The translations under genes and the position numbers were made by a program. Below are positions 25,502 to 34,746 of a DNA stretch of 64,000 nt, in pieces. The stretch covers positions 3,906,001 through 3,970,000 of the forward strand of contig NZ_CP045309.1 of assembly GCF_009671205.1 (NCBI RefSeq), read 5' to 3'. Below the pieces are notes generated by a model, which was not told where the DNA came from, made no database searches, and worked only from the letters and a program-made list of their open reading frames with translations. The stretch is from Micromonospora terminaliae (GTDB taxonomy: Bacteria; Actinomycetota; Actinomycetes; Mycobacteriales; Micromonosporaceae). Each line of letters starts with the position of its first letter. Within the stretch, counting starts at the first letter, position 1.

Positions 25502-26088
25502 TAGGAAGCCGTGCGGGGGCGGGCGCGGAGGTGGGCGCGTTCGCCCTGGGCGCCGAAGAGGCTGAGGAACTCGACGGCCTCCTCGTCGGCCCGGCCGAAC
25601 CAGTGCGGCACCCGGGTGTCGAACTCGGCCGCCTCGCCGGGTGCGAGCACCAGGTCGTGCTCGCCGAGCACCAGCCGCAGCCGGCCGTTGAGCACGTAGA
25701 CCCACTCGTACCCCTCGTGGGTCTGCGGGGTGGGCTCGGCGGGCCGCCCGCCCGCGGGGATGACCAGCTTGTACGCCTGGATGCCGCCGGCCCGGCGGGT
25801 GAGCGGCAGCATGGTCATGCCGTGCCGGGTGACCGGCCGCAGGTGGATGCGCGGGTCGCCGGTGGGCGGGGCGCCGACCAGCTCGTCGAGGGTCACGCCG
25901 TGCGCCCGGGCCAGGGGCAGCAGTAGTTCGAGGGTGGGGCGGCGGCTGCCGGACTCCAGCCGGGACAGGGTGCTCACCGAGATGCCGGTGGTGGCCGACA
26001 GCTCGGCGAGGGTGGTCTCCCGTTCGCGGCGCAGCGCGCGCAGCCGGGGCCCGACCGTGTCGAGGGCCCGGTCCAGGTCGTCGTCCAT
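25501..26088 (-). CDS. XRE-family regulator with C-terminal cupin domain
   Basis: 195 aa from ATG 26088 (GTG 26091 is adjacent). Residues 8-65 are an XRE helix-turn-helix (LRALRRERETTLAELSATTG, then ISVSTLSRLESGSRRPTLEL). Residues about 110-185 are a cupin sensor (THEGYEWVYVLNGRLRLVLG, then LAPGEAAEFDTRVPHWFG). This is the common HTH-cupin architecture that senses small metabolites. It is divergent from the flavin oxidoreductase gene, and the 81-bp gap holds repeated GTTTGC-like motifs near its start, so it likely represses that gene and itself. The stop is inside a hairpin. Confidence 0.92.
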   Translation of the reverse strand: MDDDLDRALDTVGPRLRALRRERETTLAELSATTGISVSTLSRLESGSRRPTLELLLPLARAHGVTLDELVGAPPTGDPRIHLRPVTRHGMTMLPLTRRAGGIQAYKLVIPAGGRPAEPTPQTHEGYEWVYVLNGRLRLVLGEHDLVLAPGEAAEFDTRVPHWFGRADEEAVEFLSLFGAQGERAHLRARPRTAS

Positions 26089-26169
26089 CACCCCAGTTTG
26101 CCAGAACGGCAACAAAGTTTGCGGGTATGGCCACCACCGCCGCATCGTTGCGGCCAGGAGGTGGTCAGG

Positions 26170-27180
26170 ATGGCCGAAGGGTACGAGGTGGTCGTGATCG
26201 GCGGCGGCGCCGCCGGGCTGAGCGGGGCGCTCATGCTGGCCCGGGCGCGCCGGTCGGTCCTGGTGATCGACGGAGGCAGCCCGCGCAACGCGCCGGCCGA
26301 CGGGGTGCACGGCCTGCTGGCCCGTGACGGCATGCCCCCGGCCGAGCTGCTGGCGCGCGGCCGGGACGAGGTACGCCGGTACGGCGGACAGCTGGTGGAC
26401 GGCGAGGTCGACACGGTGACCCGCGACGAGGAGGGCTTCACCGTGGCGCTGGCCGGCGGCCGGCGGGTGCGGGCCGGCCGGCTGCTGGTGGCCACCGGCC
26501 TGGTCGACGAGCTGCCCGAGGTGCCCGGACTGCGGGACCGGTGGGGCCGGGACGTGGTGCACTGCCCGTACTGCCACGGATGGGAGGTGCGCGACCGGGC
26601 CATCGGTGTGCTGGCCACCGGGCCGCTGTCGGTGCACCAGGCGCTGCTGTTCCGCCAGTGGAGCGACGATGTCCTGTTCCTCCGCCACACCGCGCCGCCG
26701 CTCACCGACGAGCAGGCCGAACAGCTGGCCGCGCGGGGCGTCCCGGTGATCGAGGGCGAGGTCGCGTCCGTCGAGGTCGTGGCGGACCGGCTGGCCGGGG
26801 TACGCCTGGGCGACGGCCGGTCGGTCGCGCGCGAGGTGCTGGTCGCGGCCCCCCGGATGGTGGCGCGGGCCGGGTTCCTGGCGGCGCTCGGGCTGCGGGC
26901 CGTGGCGCACCCGTCCGGGGCCGGCGAGCACGTGCCCGCCGACCCGACGGGGCGTACCGAGGTGCCCGGGGTGTGGGTCGCGGGCAACGTCACCGACCCG
27001 GCCGCCCAGGTCGGCGCGGCAGCGGCGGCGGGCGCCCTGGCGGCCGCCGCGATCAACGGCGACCTGGTCGCCGAGGAGACCCGCCGGGCGGTCGACGCGC
27101 GGCAGCGGGACGTGTTCTCGGCGCAGACCGAGGCGCGGGTGAGCGAACTGGTGGCGGGCGACCGTCGCCACGGACTGTGA
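26170..27180 (+). CDS. Thioredoxin-reductase-like NAD(P)/FAD-dependent oxidoreductase
   Basis: 336 aa from ATG 26170 with an AGGAGG sequence upstream. N-terminal FAD motif VVIGGGAAGLSGALML (about 7-22), redox-type CPYC at 132-135 within VHCPYCHGWEV, and GVWVAGNVTDPAAQVG near 285 (second FAD motif). This is the short TrxB-like class common next to HTH-cupin or methyltransferase genes. The disulfide could reduce a small redox protein or a low-molecular-weight thiol; the partner is not encoded here. It is followed 15 bp later by a methyltransferase, so the two are probably one transcript under the cupin regulator. Confidence 0.92.
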   Translation: MAEGYEVVVIGGGAAGLSGALMLARARRSVLVIDGGSPRNAPADGVHGLLARDGMPPAELLARGRDEVRRYGGQLVDGEVDTVTRDEEGFTVALAGGRRVRAGRLLVATGLVDELPEVPGLRDRWGRDVVHCPYCHGWEVRDRAIGVLATGPLSVHQALLFRQWSDDVLFLRHTAPPLTDEQAEQLAARGVPVIEGEVASVEVVADRLAGVRLGDGRSVAREVLVAAPRMVARAGFLAALGLRAVAHPSGAGEHVPADPTGRTEVPGVWVAGNVTDPAAQVGAAAAAGALAAAAINGDLVAEETRRAVDARQRDVFSAQTEARVSELVAGDRRHGL

Positions 27181-27195
27181 ACCGGGGAGGCGGCC

Positions 27196-27813
27196 ATGGC
27201 GGAGTTCGACCGGGCGTACTGGGAGGAGCGGTACCACCACCAGCACGCGGCGCATCCCCGGACGCCCACGCCGTACCTGGTGGCGGAGGCCGGTGACCTG
27301 GCGCCCGGCACGGCGCTGGACGCGGGCTGCGGCGAGGGCGCCGACGCGATCTGGCTGGCGGCACGCGGCTGGCGGGTCACCGCGGTCGACGTCGCGGACG
27401 GCGCCCTGCGCCGGGCTCGCGAGCACGCGGCGGCGCAGGGCGCCGAGGTCGCCGGCCGGGTCGAGTGGGTGCGGGCCGACCTGGCCGGCTGGCGTGCCCT
27501 TGAGGAGGGCTTCGACCTGGTGACCAGCTCCTACGTGCACGGCGCGGGCGAGGATCTGGTCGACCGGCTGGCCGCCGCCGTCGCGCCCGGGGGCACGCTG
27601 CTCGTGGTGGGTCACGACCCCACCGACCCGCACACCGCCGCGGAGGGTGCTCCGGCGACGGCGCACGTCACGGCCGGGCGGCTGGCGGCGGGCCTCGACC
27701 CGGCGCGGTGGGAGGACGTCATGGCGGAGACCCGGTCCCGGTCGGTCACCGCCCCGGACGGCCGGTCGAGCACCCTGCACGACGCGGTTCTGCGCGCCCG
27801 CCGGCGCGGCTGA
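27196..27813 (+). CDS. Class I SAM-dependent methyltransferase
   Basis: 205 aa. N-terminal FDRAYWEERYH and the SAM-binding motif I ALDAGCGEGADAIWLAARGW (about 41-60), VTAVDVADGALRRARE (motif II), and GGTLLVVGHDP strand. The pattern resembles thiopurine/TehB-type methyltransferases. The acceptor is unknown. It sits 15 bp behind the TrxR-like gene, and this arrangement is frequent in actinobacteria, suggesting a detoxification pair. Confidence 0.9.
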   Translation: MAEFDRAYWEERYHHQHAAHPRTPTPYLVAEAGDLAPGTALDAGCGEGADAIWLAARGWRVTAVDVADGALRRAREHAAAQGAEVAGRVEWVRADLAGWRALEEGFDLVTSSYVHGAGEDLVDRLAAAVAPGGTLLVVGHDPTDPHTAAEGAPATAHVTAGRLAAGLDPARWEDVMAETRSRSVTAPDGRSSTLHDAVLRARRRG

Positions 27814-27908
27814 GCACGCGGAGGGGTGGCATTCACGAATCCGACTTACATGGACAATATTGCCCTTTAAGTTACTGCGGTGAGGGTGCAGTCGAAACGG
27901 GGGGCGAC
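27814..27908 (+). promoter_or_regulatory. AT-rich upstream region of the GH15 gene
   Basis: This 95-bp gap contains an unusually AT-rich stretch around 27843-27872 (TTACATGGACAATATTGCCC then TTTAAG), standing out from flanking DNA, and GGGGGG just before the GTG start. It is the likely promoter, though boxes cannot be assigned firmly. Confidence 0.4.
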
Positions 27909-29756
27909 GTGAGCGAGTATCCGCCGATCGAGGATCACGGGCTCATCGGTGATCTTCAGACCGCCGCCCTGGTGACCTGTGACGGCACGATCGACTGGTT
28001 CTGCGCACCCCGCTTCGACTCCCCCAGCATCTTCGCCAGCGTGCTCGATCGGGAGCGCGGTGGCTTCTTCCGGATCGCGCCCCACGAGACCACCTACGTC
28101 ACGAAACAGCTCTACCTGCCCGGCACCCCGATCCTGATCACCCGGTTCATCAGCGCCGACGGGGTCGCCGAGATCCAGGACTTCATGCCGGTCACCGGCG
28201 AGAAGGCCACCGACGTGCACCGCCTCGTGCGCATGGTCACCATGGTCCGGGGCAGCATGCGGTTCCGGCTGGAGTGCCGGCCCCGGTTCGACTACGCGCG
28301 CGAGCAACCCCGGCTGGAGCGGCACCGGAACGGGTTCGTCTTCCGCGGCTCGTCCGCGTCGCTCACCTTCAACCCGGTCCAGCCGATCCGCCAGCTCATC
28401 GCCAAGGAGGACATGCACCTCGGGGACGGCGACCTGATCGGGTTCGGCACCCTCAACCAGGGCGACACCGGCGGCGTGGTGCTGGAGACGAACTCCGAGA
28501 TGGAACCCCGGGCGGTCCCGCTCGAAGAGGTGCAGGGGATGTTCGAGTGGACCCGCGACTACTGGCGACGGTGGGTCGAGCGCTCCCGGTACACCGGCCG
28601 CTGGCGGGAGATGGTCGAGCGGTCGGCCATCACGTTGAAGCTCATGACGTACGCGCCCACCGGCGCGATGATCGCCGCGCCGACGGCCGCGCTGCCCGAA
28701 CTCGTCGGCGGCACCCGCAACTGGGACTACCGCTACACCTGGGTCCGGGACACGTCCTTCTCGGTGCACGCGCTGCTCGGCCTCGGTTTCACCGAGGAGG
28801 TCGGCCGGTACATGGACTGGCTCGACGAGCGGATCCGCGAGGCCGGCGACCACCAGGCCCCACTGAAGATCATGTACCGGGTCGACGGTTCGTCCGACCT
28901 CCACGAGGAGGTGCTCGACCACCTGGAGGGCTACCGCGGCTCCCGCCCGGTCCGGATCGGCAACGGCGCCGCCGACCAGCTCCAGCTCGACATCCACGGC
29001 GAGGCGCTCTACGCCATGCACGTCGCCGACGAGCAGGGCATCCGGGTGTCCCACCAGGTGTGGAAGAGCACCGTGCGGCTCATCGACTGGCTGTGCCACA
29101 ACTGGGACCAGCCGGACGCCGGCATCTGGGAGAGCCGGCACCATCCCCGGGACTACACCTTCGGCCGGGTGATGTCCTGGGTGGCCCTGGACCGGGCCAT
29201 CCGGCTCGCCGCCCGTACCGGCCGGCCGGGGGACGTCAGCTGCTGGACCACCCAGCGGAACCTCATCTACGACCAGGTGATGGCGCGCGGTTACCACCGG
29301 GGCCGCGGTTCCTTCGTCCAGGCCTACGGCGAGAACGTCCTGGACGCCGCGCTGCTCTCCATGCCGGCGGTCGGCTTCGTGACGCCGTCCGATCCCATGT
29401 GGTGCCGCACCCTCGAGGCCATCGAGCGCGAACTGGTCTCCGACAGCCTGGTCCACCGGTACGACCCGGTCCACTCCCCCGACGGGCTCCCCGGCCATGA
29501 GGGCACCTTCAACATGTGCACCTTCTGGTACGCCGAGGCGCTGGCCCGCTCCGGCCGGCTCGACGACGCCCGGCTCACCTTCGAGAAGATGTTCACCTTC
29601 AGCAACCACCTCGGCCTGTACGCCGAGGAGATCGCCTCGACCGGTGAGCAGATCGGCAACTACCCGCAGGCCTTCAGCCACCTCGCCCTGATCAACACCG
29701 CGCTGGCGCTGAACGACATGCTCGACGCCGAGGCCGAGGCCCGGCGCAGACGCTGA
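27909..29756 (+). CDS. Glycoside hydrolase family 15 protein (glucoamylase/trehalase-like)
   Basis: 615 aa from GTG 27909, preceded by a G-rich ribosome binding site. N-terminal beta-sandwich ([33 protein letters not shown]), then the (alpha/alpha)6 barrel from about 245: [49 protein letters not shown] and [20 protein letters not shown] near the C-terminus. Acidic catalytic residues are expected at the IWE and EE segments. Actinobacterial members of this length are often trehalases or glucosidases acting on stored trehalose or glycogen, in the cytosol (no signal peptide). It is monocistronic. Confidence 0.92.
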   Translation: MSEYPPIEDHGLIGDLQTAALVTCDGTIDWFCAPRFDSPSIFASVLDRERGGFFRIAPHETTYVTKQLYLPGTPILITRFISADGVAEIQDFMPVTGEKATDVHRLVRMVTMVRGSMRFRLECRPRFDYAREQPRLERHRNGFVFRGSSASLTFNPVQPIRQLIAKEDMHLGDGDLIGFGTLNQGDTGGVVLETNSEMEPRAVPLEEVQGMFEWTRDYWRRWVERSRYTGRWREMVERSAITLKLMTYAPTGAMIAAPTAALPELVGGTRNWDYRYTWVRDTSFSVHALLGLGFTEEVGRYMDWLDERIREAGDHQAPLKIMYRVDGSSDLHEEVLDHLEGYRGSRPVRIGNGAADQLQLDIHGEALYAMHVADEQGIRVSHQVWKSTVRLIDWLCHNWDQPDAGIWESRHHPRDYTFGRVMSWVALDRAIRLAARTGRPGDVSCWTTQRNLIYDQVMARGYHRGRGSFVQAYGENVLDAALLSMPAVGFVTPSDPMWCRTLEAIERELVSDSLVHRYDPVHSPDGLPGHEGTFNMCTFWYAEALARSGRLDDARLTFEKMFTFSNHLGLYAEEIASTGEQIGNYPQAFSHLALINTALALNDMLDAEAEARRRR

Positions 29757-29863
29757 ATCTCGGGACGGGGTTAGCCGACGGCAGGCCGGGTAGCCACACG
29801 CGCTGCGTGTGCAGCCCGTTGAACCGGCCTTCCTTGCCGACAACCCAGCCGAGAGGAACGACG

Positions 29864-30334
29864 GTGTCGCACGAGTACCGCAAGAACCCGGAGGCAGTTT
29901 CCCGGTTGTCGCCCGAGCAGTACCACGTGACCCAGGAGGGCGGGACCGAGCGGCCCTTCGCCAACCCCTACTGGGACACCAAGGAACCGGGCATCTACGT
30001 GGATGTCGTGTCCGGCGAGCCACTGTTCGCGTCGGTCGACAAATACGACAGCGGCACCGGCTGGCCCTCCTTCACGAAGCCCATCGAGCCGCGGAACGTG
30101 GTCGAGGTCCGCGACGTCGCCCTCGGCATGGTCCGCACCGAGGTCCGGTCCGCGCACGGTGACAGCCACCTCGGGCACGTCTTCGACGACGGCCCCATCG
30201 CCACCGGCGGGCTGCGCTACTGCATGAACTCCGCGGCGCTCCGGTTCATCCGGCGCGACGACCTGGAACGGGAAGGGTACGGCGAGTACCGCGCACTGTT
30301 CGAGCACCCGGACGGGGGGCGAAGCGATGAGTGA
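29864..30334 (+). CDS. msrB: Peptide-methionine (R)-S-oxide reductase MsrB
   Basis: 156 aa from GTG 29864, with GAGAGGA upstream. It reduces methionine-R-sulfoxide in proteins. Motifs: [18 protein letters not shown] and catalytic [11 protein letters not shown] with Cys near 120. That is the only cysteine, so the four zinc cysteines and a resolving cysteine of many MsrBs are missing. Regeneration must come from a thiol outside the protein. It overlaps msrA by 8 nt and heads a probable four-gene oxidative-repair operon. Confidence 0.95.
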   Translation: MSHEYRKNPEAVSRLSPEQYHVTQEGGTERPFANPYWDTKEPGIYVDVVSGEPLFASVDKYDSGTGWPSFTKPIEPRNVVEVRDVALGMVRTEVRSAHGDSHLGHVFDDGPIATGGLRYCMNSAALRFIRRDDLEREGYGEYRALFEHPDGGRSDE

Positions 30335-30845
30335 CAAGACGGAGAAGGCCGTCCTGGCCGGCGGCTGCTTCTGGGGGATGCAGGACCTCATCCGGAAACG
30401 GCCCGGCGTGGTGTCCACGCGGGTCGGCTACACCGGCGGCGACGTGCCGAACGCGACGTACTACAACCACGAGGGCCACGCCGAGGCCATCGAGATCGCC
30501 TACGACCCGGACAAGCTCTCGTACCGGGACCTTCTCGAGTTCTTCTTCCAGGTCCACGACCCGACGACCCTCAACCGCCAGGGCGGTGACGTCGGCACCA
30601 GCTACCGGTCGGCGATCTTCTACTGCGACGACGAGCAGCGGAGGGTCGCCGAGGACACGATCGCGGACGTCGACGCCTCCGGCCTGTGGCCGGGCAAGGT
30701 CGTCACCGAGGTCACCCCGGCCGGCCCGTTCTGGGAGGCGGAGCCGGAGCACCAGGACTACCTGGAGAAGCATCCCGGCGGCTACACCTGCCACTTCCCC
30801 CGGCCCGACTGGAAGCTGCCCCGCCGGGGCGAGAACCAGAGCTGA
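30327..30845 (+). CDS. msrA: Peptide-methionine (S)-S-oxide reductase MsrA
   Basis: 172 aa. Catalytic GGCFWG with Cys 14, then [51 protein letters not shown] and YRSAIFY, all signatures of MsrA. Two further cysteines (IFYCDDE, GYTCHFP) may serve as resolving residues. It reduces the S-epimer of methionine sulfoxide, complementing MsrB, whose 3' end overlaps this gene by 8 nt. Confidence 0.96.
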   Translation: MSDKTEKAVLAGGCFWGMQDLIRKRPGVVSTRVGYTGGDVPNATYYNHEGHAEAIEIAYDPDKLSYRDLLEFFFQVHDPTTLNRQGGDVGTSYRSAIFYCDDEQRRVAEDTIADVDASGLWPGKVVTEVTPAGPFWEAEPEHQDYLEKHPGGYTCHFPRPDWKLPRRGENQS

Positions 30846-30886
30846 CCGCACGCAGCCGAGTGACCAACGAGGAAAAGGAGCCCGAC

Positions 30887-32113
30887 GTGGCCGCCAGGAC
30901 CCAGACGCTCGCCCGCGCCACCGACATCAAGCCGTTCACGGTGGAGATCCCCGAGGCGGACCTCCAGGACATGCGCCGGCGCATCGCGGCGACCCGCTGG
31001 CCGGATAGGCAGACCGTCAACGACCAGTCCCAGGGCGTGCCGCTGGAGACGAGCCAGGCCCTCGCCCGCTACTGGGAGAAGGAGTACGACTGGCGCAAGG
31101 CCGAGGCGAGGCTGAACTCCCTGCCCAACTTCATCACCGAGATCGACGGCCTGGACATCCACTTCATCCACGTCCGGTCCAAGCACGAGAACGCGCTGCC
31201 GCTCATCGTCACGCACGGCTGGCCCGGTTCCGTCATCGAGCAGCTGAAGATCATCGAGCCGCTCACCGACCCGACGGCACACGGCGGGTCCGCGTCGGAC
31301 GCCTTCCACGTGGTGATCCCGTCGATGCCGGGTTACGGCTTCTCCGGCAAGCCGACCGAACCCGGCTGGGGGCCGGACCACGTTGCGAGGGCCTGGACCG
31401 AGCTGATGAAGCGCCTCGGCTACAACCGGTTCGTCGCGCAGGGCGGCGACTGGGGCGCCCTGATCACCAACCTGATGGGCGTGCAGGCGCCGCCGGAACT
31501 GGCCGCCATCCACACCAACATGCCGAGCACGGTTCCGTTCGAGATCGACGCGCTGGTCCAGTCCGACATCACCGGAATCAACGGCGCGCTCGCCAAGCTG
31601 CCGGCCAACCTCTCCGAGGAGGAGCGGCGGGCCGCCGAGCAGCAGGACTTCTTCTGGAAGCACTCCGCCTACGCACTGATCATGGCCACCCGCCCCGAGA
31701 CCCTGATCGGGTTGGCGGACTCGCCCGTCGCGCTGGCGACCTTCATGTGCGACCACGACGCGGCCAGCCTGGAGCTGATCTGCCGGGCGTTCGCCGGGAA
31801 TCCCGGGGGCCTCACGCGCGACGACATCCTCGACAACATCACGCTCACCTGGTTGACCAACACGGGCGTCTCCTCCGCCCGCATCTACTGGGAGAACAAG
31901 TACTCCTTCCTCGGCGCCAAGGACGTCTCGGTGCCGGCCGCCGTGAGCGTCTTCCCGGACGAGCTCTACCAGGCGCCGCGGAGCTGGGCCGAGCAGGCGT
32001 ATCCGAACCTCATCCACTACAACCAGCTCGACCGGGGTGGGCACTTCGCGGCGTGGGAGCAGCCGCAACTGCTGACCGACGAGCTCCGCACCGCCTTCCG
32101 GTCGGTTCGCTAG
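30887..32113 (+). CDS. Epoxide hydrolase (alpha/beta hydrolase, EHN domain)
   Basis: 408 aa from GTG 30887, chosen for GGAAAAGGAG 7 nt upstream; GTG 30860 is a longer alternative. N-terminal epoxide hydrolase domain (about 10-110: IKPFTVEIPEADLQDMRRRI, TRWPDRQTV). The hydrolase core has VTHGWPGSVIEQ, PSMPGYGFSGKP, nucleophile QGGDWGALI with Asp about 187, and the C-terminal base in DRGGHFAAWEQP with His about 385. It opens epoxides to diols. Its place behind msrBA suggests detoxification of oxidised lipids. The stop TAG is immediately followed by the next ATG. Confidence 0.92.
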   Translation: MAARTQTLARATDIKPFTVEIPEADLQDMRRRIAATRWPDRQTVNDQSQGVPLETSQALARYWEKEYDWRKAEARLNSLPNFITEIDGLDIHFIHVRSKHENALPLIVTHGWPGSVIEQLKIIEPLTDPTAHGGSASDAFHVVIPSMPGYGFSGKPTEPGWGPDHVARAWTELMKRLGYNRFVAQGGDWGALITNLMGVQAPPELAAIHTNMPSTVPFEIDALVQSDITGINGALAKLPANLSEEERRAAEQQDFFWKHSAYALIMATRPETLIGLADSPVALATFMCDHDAASLELICRAFAGNPGGLTRDDILDNITLTWLTNTGVSSARIYWENKYSFLGAKDVSVPAAVSVFPDELYQAPRSWAEQAYPNLIHYNQLDRGGHFAAWEQPQLLTDELRTAFRSVR

Positions 32114-33067
32114 ATGGCCGTCTCCGAACGGCTGCGCCTGCCCGCGCTCGACGGGGCGACCGGGTGGCTCAACTCCGAGCCACTCGGTCCCGCCGAGCTG
32201 CGGGGACGCCCCGTCGTCGTGAACTTCTGGACGCTCACGTGCATCAACTGGCTGCGCCAGGAGCCGTACGTCCGGGCGTGGTCGCAGGCCTACCGCGACG
32301 ACGGGCTGGTGGTCGTCGGCGTGCACACGCCGGAGTTCTCGTTCGAGCACGACGTCGACGAGGTGCGCCGGGCGGTGGCGGCCCGTGGGATCGACTACCC
32401 GGTGGCGCTCGACAACGACTACGGGGTGTGGACCGCGTTCGACAACCACTACTGGCCGGCGCTCTACTTCGTCGACGCGGACGGCGTCATCCAGGACCAC
32501 CACTTCGGCGAGGGCCGCTACGAGAAGTCGGAACGGGTGATCCAGCGGCTGCTCGGCGTCGACCGCGACCTCGTCCCCGTCGAGGGGACCGGGGTGGAGG
32601 CCGACGCCGACTGGGACCACCTGCGCACGCAGGAGACCTACCTGGGGTACGCGCGCTCGGAGCAGTTCGCGTCACCGGACGACGCCACGTACGACGCGAG
32701 CGGCGCCTACGAACTCCCGGCGAGCCTGCCCGCCGACCACTGGGCGCTCGGTGGGGAGTGGACGATCGGCTCCGAGAAGGTCGTGCTCGACCGGGCCGGC
32801 GGCACCCTCGCCTTCCGGTTCCAGGCCCGCGACGCGCATCTCGTGCTGTCGCCCGGAACGCGCGGCCCGATCCCCTTCCGCCTGCTCCTCGACGGCGCCG
32901 CCCCGGGCTCCGCACACGGCGACGACGTCGACGAGGACGGCAACGGCCTGCTCCGGGATGGCCGGCTCTACCAGCTCGTCCGACAGCGGGACGCCGTCCG
33001 GGAGCGGACGCTGGAACTCACCTTCCTCGAACCCGGCGCCGAGGCGTACGTGTTCACCTTCGGCTGA
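32114..33067 (+). CDS. Redoxin/thioredoxin-like domain protein with single active-site cysteine
   Basis: 317 aa, starting on the base after the epoxide hydrolase stop. Residues 1-150 are a thioredoxin fold: VVVNFWTLTCINWLRQEPYV near 34-53, GVHTPEFSFE, ALDNDYGVWTAFDNHYWPAL and FVDADGVIQDHHFGEG. The site is C-I-N-W, not CxxC, so only one cysteine is available. Residues about 170-317 form a DipZ C-terminal-like beta domain. No membrane segments or signal peptide are seen, so it acts in the cytosol. Last clear member of the msrB operon. Confidence 0.85.
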   Translation: MAVSERLRLPALDGATGWLNSEPLGPAELRGRPVVVNFWTLTCINWLRQEPYVRAWSQAYRDDGLVVVGVHTPEFSFEHDVDEVRRAVAARGIDYPVALDNDYGVWTAFDNHYWPALYFVDADGVIQDHHFGEGRYEKSERVIQRLLGVDRDLVPVEGTGVEADADWDHLRTQETYLGYARSEQFASPDDATYDASGAYELPASLPADHWALGGEWTIGSEKVVLDRAGGTLAFRFQARDAHLVLSPGTRGPIPFRLLLDGAAPGSAHGDDVDEDGNGLLRDGRLYQLVRQRDAVRERTLELTFLEPGAEAYVFTFG

Positions 33068-33116
33068 CGGCGGAAACGACCTCGCGCCGATCCGCGCCCG
33101 TTGGCAGAATCGCCGG

Positions 33117-34004
33117 GTGCCCGAGCCGGTCGAGGTGAGCCCACCGTTCCGCTGGGATCTGGTGACACCGGACCAGCTCGGCTCGATGCTGTCCGGCGGT
33201 CCCGAACCGGACCTGTGGTTCGTCGACGAGCTGACGGAGTGCGCGGGCCGGGTGCTGGCCCGCAGTGGCAACGGCGACCTGCTGTTCGTGGGCCGGTCGC
33301 TGGACTCGATGTTCGACCTCCTGAGCGGGGCCCTGACCGGCATCACCACCGAGCAGCGCCTGGCGCGCCTCCCCTTCTCGTTCCACCGGCGGCCGGTGGT
33401 GGACGGGCGCGGGAGATGGCGCGTACCCGCGCTGTCGGCGGGGCAGCGCGCGGCCGCACGCCGCGTGCTGGCCGACCTCGACGTGACGCCCCACGCCCTG
33501 GCCCGCCGGCACCGGCCGGTGACCTTCGTCGACGTGGTCCACGAGGGCTCGACGTTCACGGAGCTGTTCGCGCTGCTGGACGACTGGATCGTCGAGTCCC
33601 GCGAACCGTGGGAGGTCGTGCGGCGGAAGCTGCGGTTCCTCGGCGTCACGCGGAGCCGGAAGACGAGCCCCAACACCTGGCGCTGGCACCAGCACGCCGG
33701 ATGGACCCGCCGGCTCCCGGCCGCCTCGGTGCGGAACGTCTCCCTGGACGCCCTCGTGTGGTCCTACTTCGGTGACCACCAGACGAAACTCACCCGATCG
33801 TTCCGGCCGGACCGGTGGCTCCTTACCGACGACGGGCCGGACCGCGACGAGCGGGCCCGGCAGGCACTCGCCGAGGCGGTCGCCCTGGTGGCGTACGGTC
33901 GCGGCGCCCCGGGCCGGCGCGCGCTCGCGGCGGCGACCAGCCACGAGCCGGCCCTGGCCGAACCCTGGCTCCGCTCCGTCGTCCGGCAGCTCAACGGGGT
34001 CTGA
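33117..34004 (+). CDS. Unknown protein with phosphoribosyltransferase-like motif
   Basis: 295 aa from GTG 33117, 49 bp after the redoxin gene. No family is recognised with certainty. DLLFVGRSLDSMFDLLSGAL near 60-80 resembles the first loop of a phosphoribosyltransferase fold, and VTFVDVVHEGSTFTELFALL near 138-157 resembles a PRPP-binding strand and loop. A central Trp/Arg-rich part (NTWRWHQHAGWTRRL) and a helical Ala-rich C-terminus follow. It may share the operon or have its own start. Evidence for a PRTase fold is motif-level only. Confidence 0.75.
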   Translation: MPEPVEVSPPFRWDLVTPDQLGSMLSGGPEPDLWFVDELTECAGRVLARSGNGDLLFVGRSLDSMFDLLSGALTGITTEQRLARLPFSFHRRPVVDGRGRWRVPALSAGQRAAARRVLADLDVTPHALARRHRPVTFVDVVHEGSTFTELFALLDDWIVESREPWEVVRRKLRFLGVTRSRKTSPNTWRWHQHAGWTRRLPAASVRNVSLDALVWSYFGDHQTKLTRSFRPDRWLLTDDGPDRDERARQALAEAVALVAYGRGAPGRRALAAATSHEPALAEPWLRSVVRQLNGV

Positions 34005-34054
34005 CGGGGGCGCGTCGTAGGCTGCATCTCGCAGGTGACGGGCGGGAGGCTGAC

Positions 34055-34723
34055 GTGTCCGAGACGACGGTTGCCGGGGTGCTGGCCGAGCTGGCCGCGC
34101 TCGAGGACCCGAAGGCACGCGCCGTGAACGAGCGGCACGGTGACGATCACGGGGTGAACCTCGGCGCGCTGCGCGCGCTCGCGAAGCGGCTGAAGACGCA
34201 GCAGGAACTCGCGTGCCGGCTCTGGGCGACGGGCGACAGCGCGGCGAGGCTGCTGGCGCTCCTGATCTGCCGGCCGAAGGCGTTCGGGCGTGACGAGCTG
34301 GACGCCATGCTGCGCGAGGCACGCACACCCAAGGTGCACGACTGGCTCGTGAACTACGTCGTGAAGAAGAACCCGCACGCCGAGGAGTTACGCCTGGCCT
34401 GGTCCGCCGACCCGGATCCCGTGGTGGCGAGTGCCGGCTGGGCCCTGACCACGGAACGCGTGGCGAAGAAGCCGGAGGGCCTCGACCTCGCCGGGCTGCT
34501 CGACGTCATCGAGGCGGAGCTGAAGGACGCGCCGGACCGCCTGCAGTGGGCCATGAACCACTGCCTGGCGCAGATCGGGATCGAGAACGCCGCGCTCCGC
34601 GCCCGTGCCATCGACATCGGCGAGCGCCTGGAGGTGCTCAAGGACTACCCGACTCCCCCGGGTTGCACGTCTCCGTTCGCACCGACCTGGATCACCGAGA
34701 TGGTGCGCCGGCAGCAGTCGTGA
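34055..34723 (+). CDS. DNA alkylation repair protein (AlkD-like)
   Basis: 222 aa from GTG 34055, with GGCGGGAGG upstream. HEAT-like helical repeats typical of the AlkC/AlkD family: GVNLGALRALAKRLKTQQEL, LWATGDSAARLLALLIC, VHDWLVNYVVKKNPH, AGWALTTERVAKKPEGLDLA and a C-terminal GCTSPFAPTWITEMVRRQQ. Family members remove 3- or 7-alkylated purines from DNA without base flipping; this shorter subgroup is uncharacterised. It lies 50 bp after the PRTase-like gene on the same strand. Confidence 0.88.
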   Translation: MSETTVAGVLAELAALEDPKARAVNERHGDDHGVNLGALRALAKRLKTQQELACRLWATGDSAARLLALLICRPKAFGRDELDAMLREARTPKVHDWLVNYVVKKNPHAEELRLAWSADPDPVVASAGWALTTERVAKKPEGLDLAGLLDVIEAELKDAPDRLQWAMNHCLAQIGIENAALRARAIDIGERLEVLKDYPTPPGCTSPFAPTWITEMVRRQQS

Positions 34724-34746
34724 GCGGCCGGCGCACCGTCGGTCCG

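Noticed and set aside
29795..29811. CACACGC/GCGTGTG hairpin upstream of msrB
   Set aside because: A 7-bp stem with a 3-nt loop is too short to call as terminator or riboswitch in this GC content.
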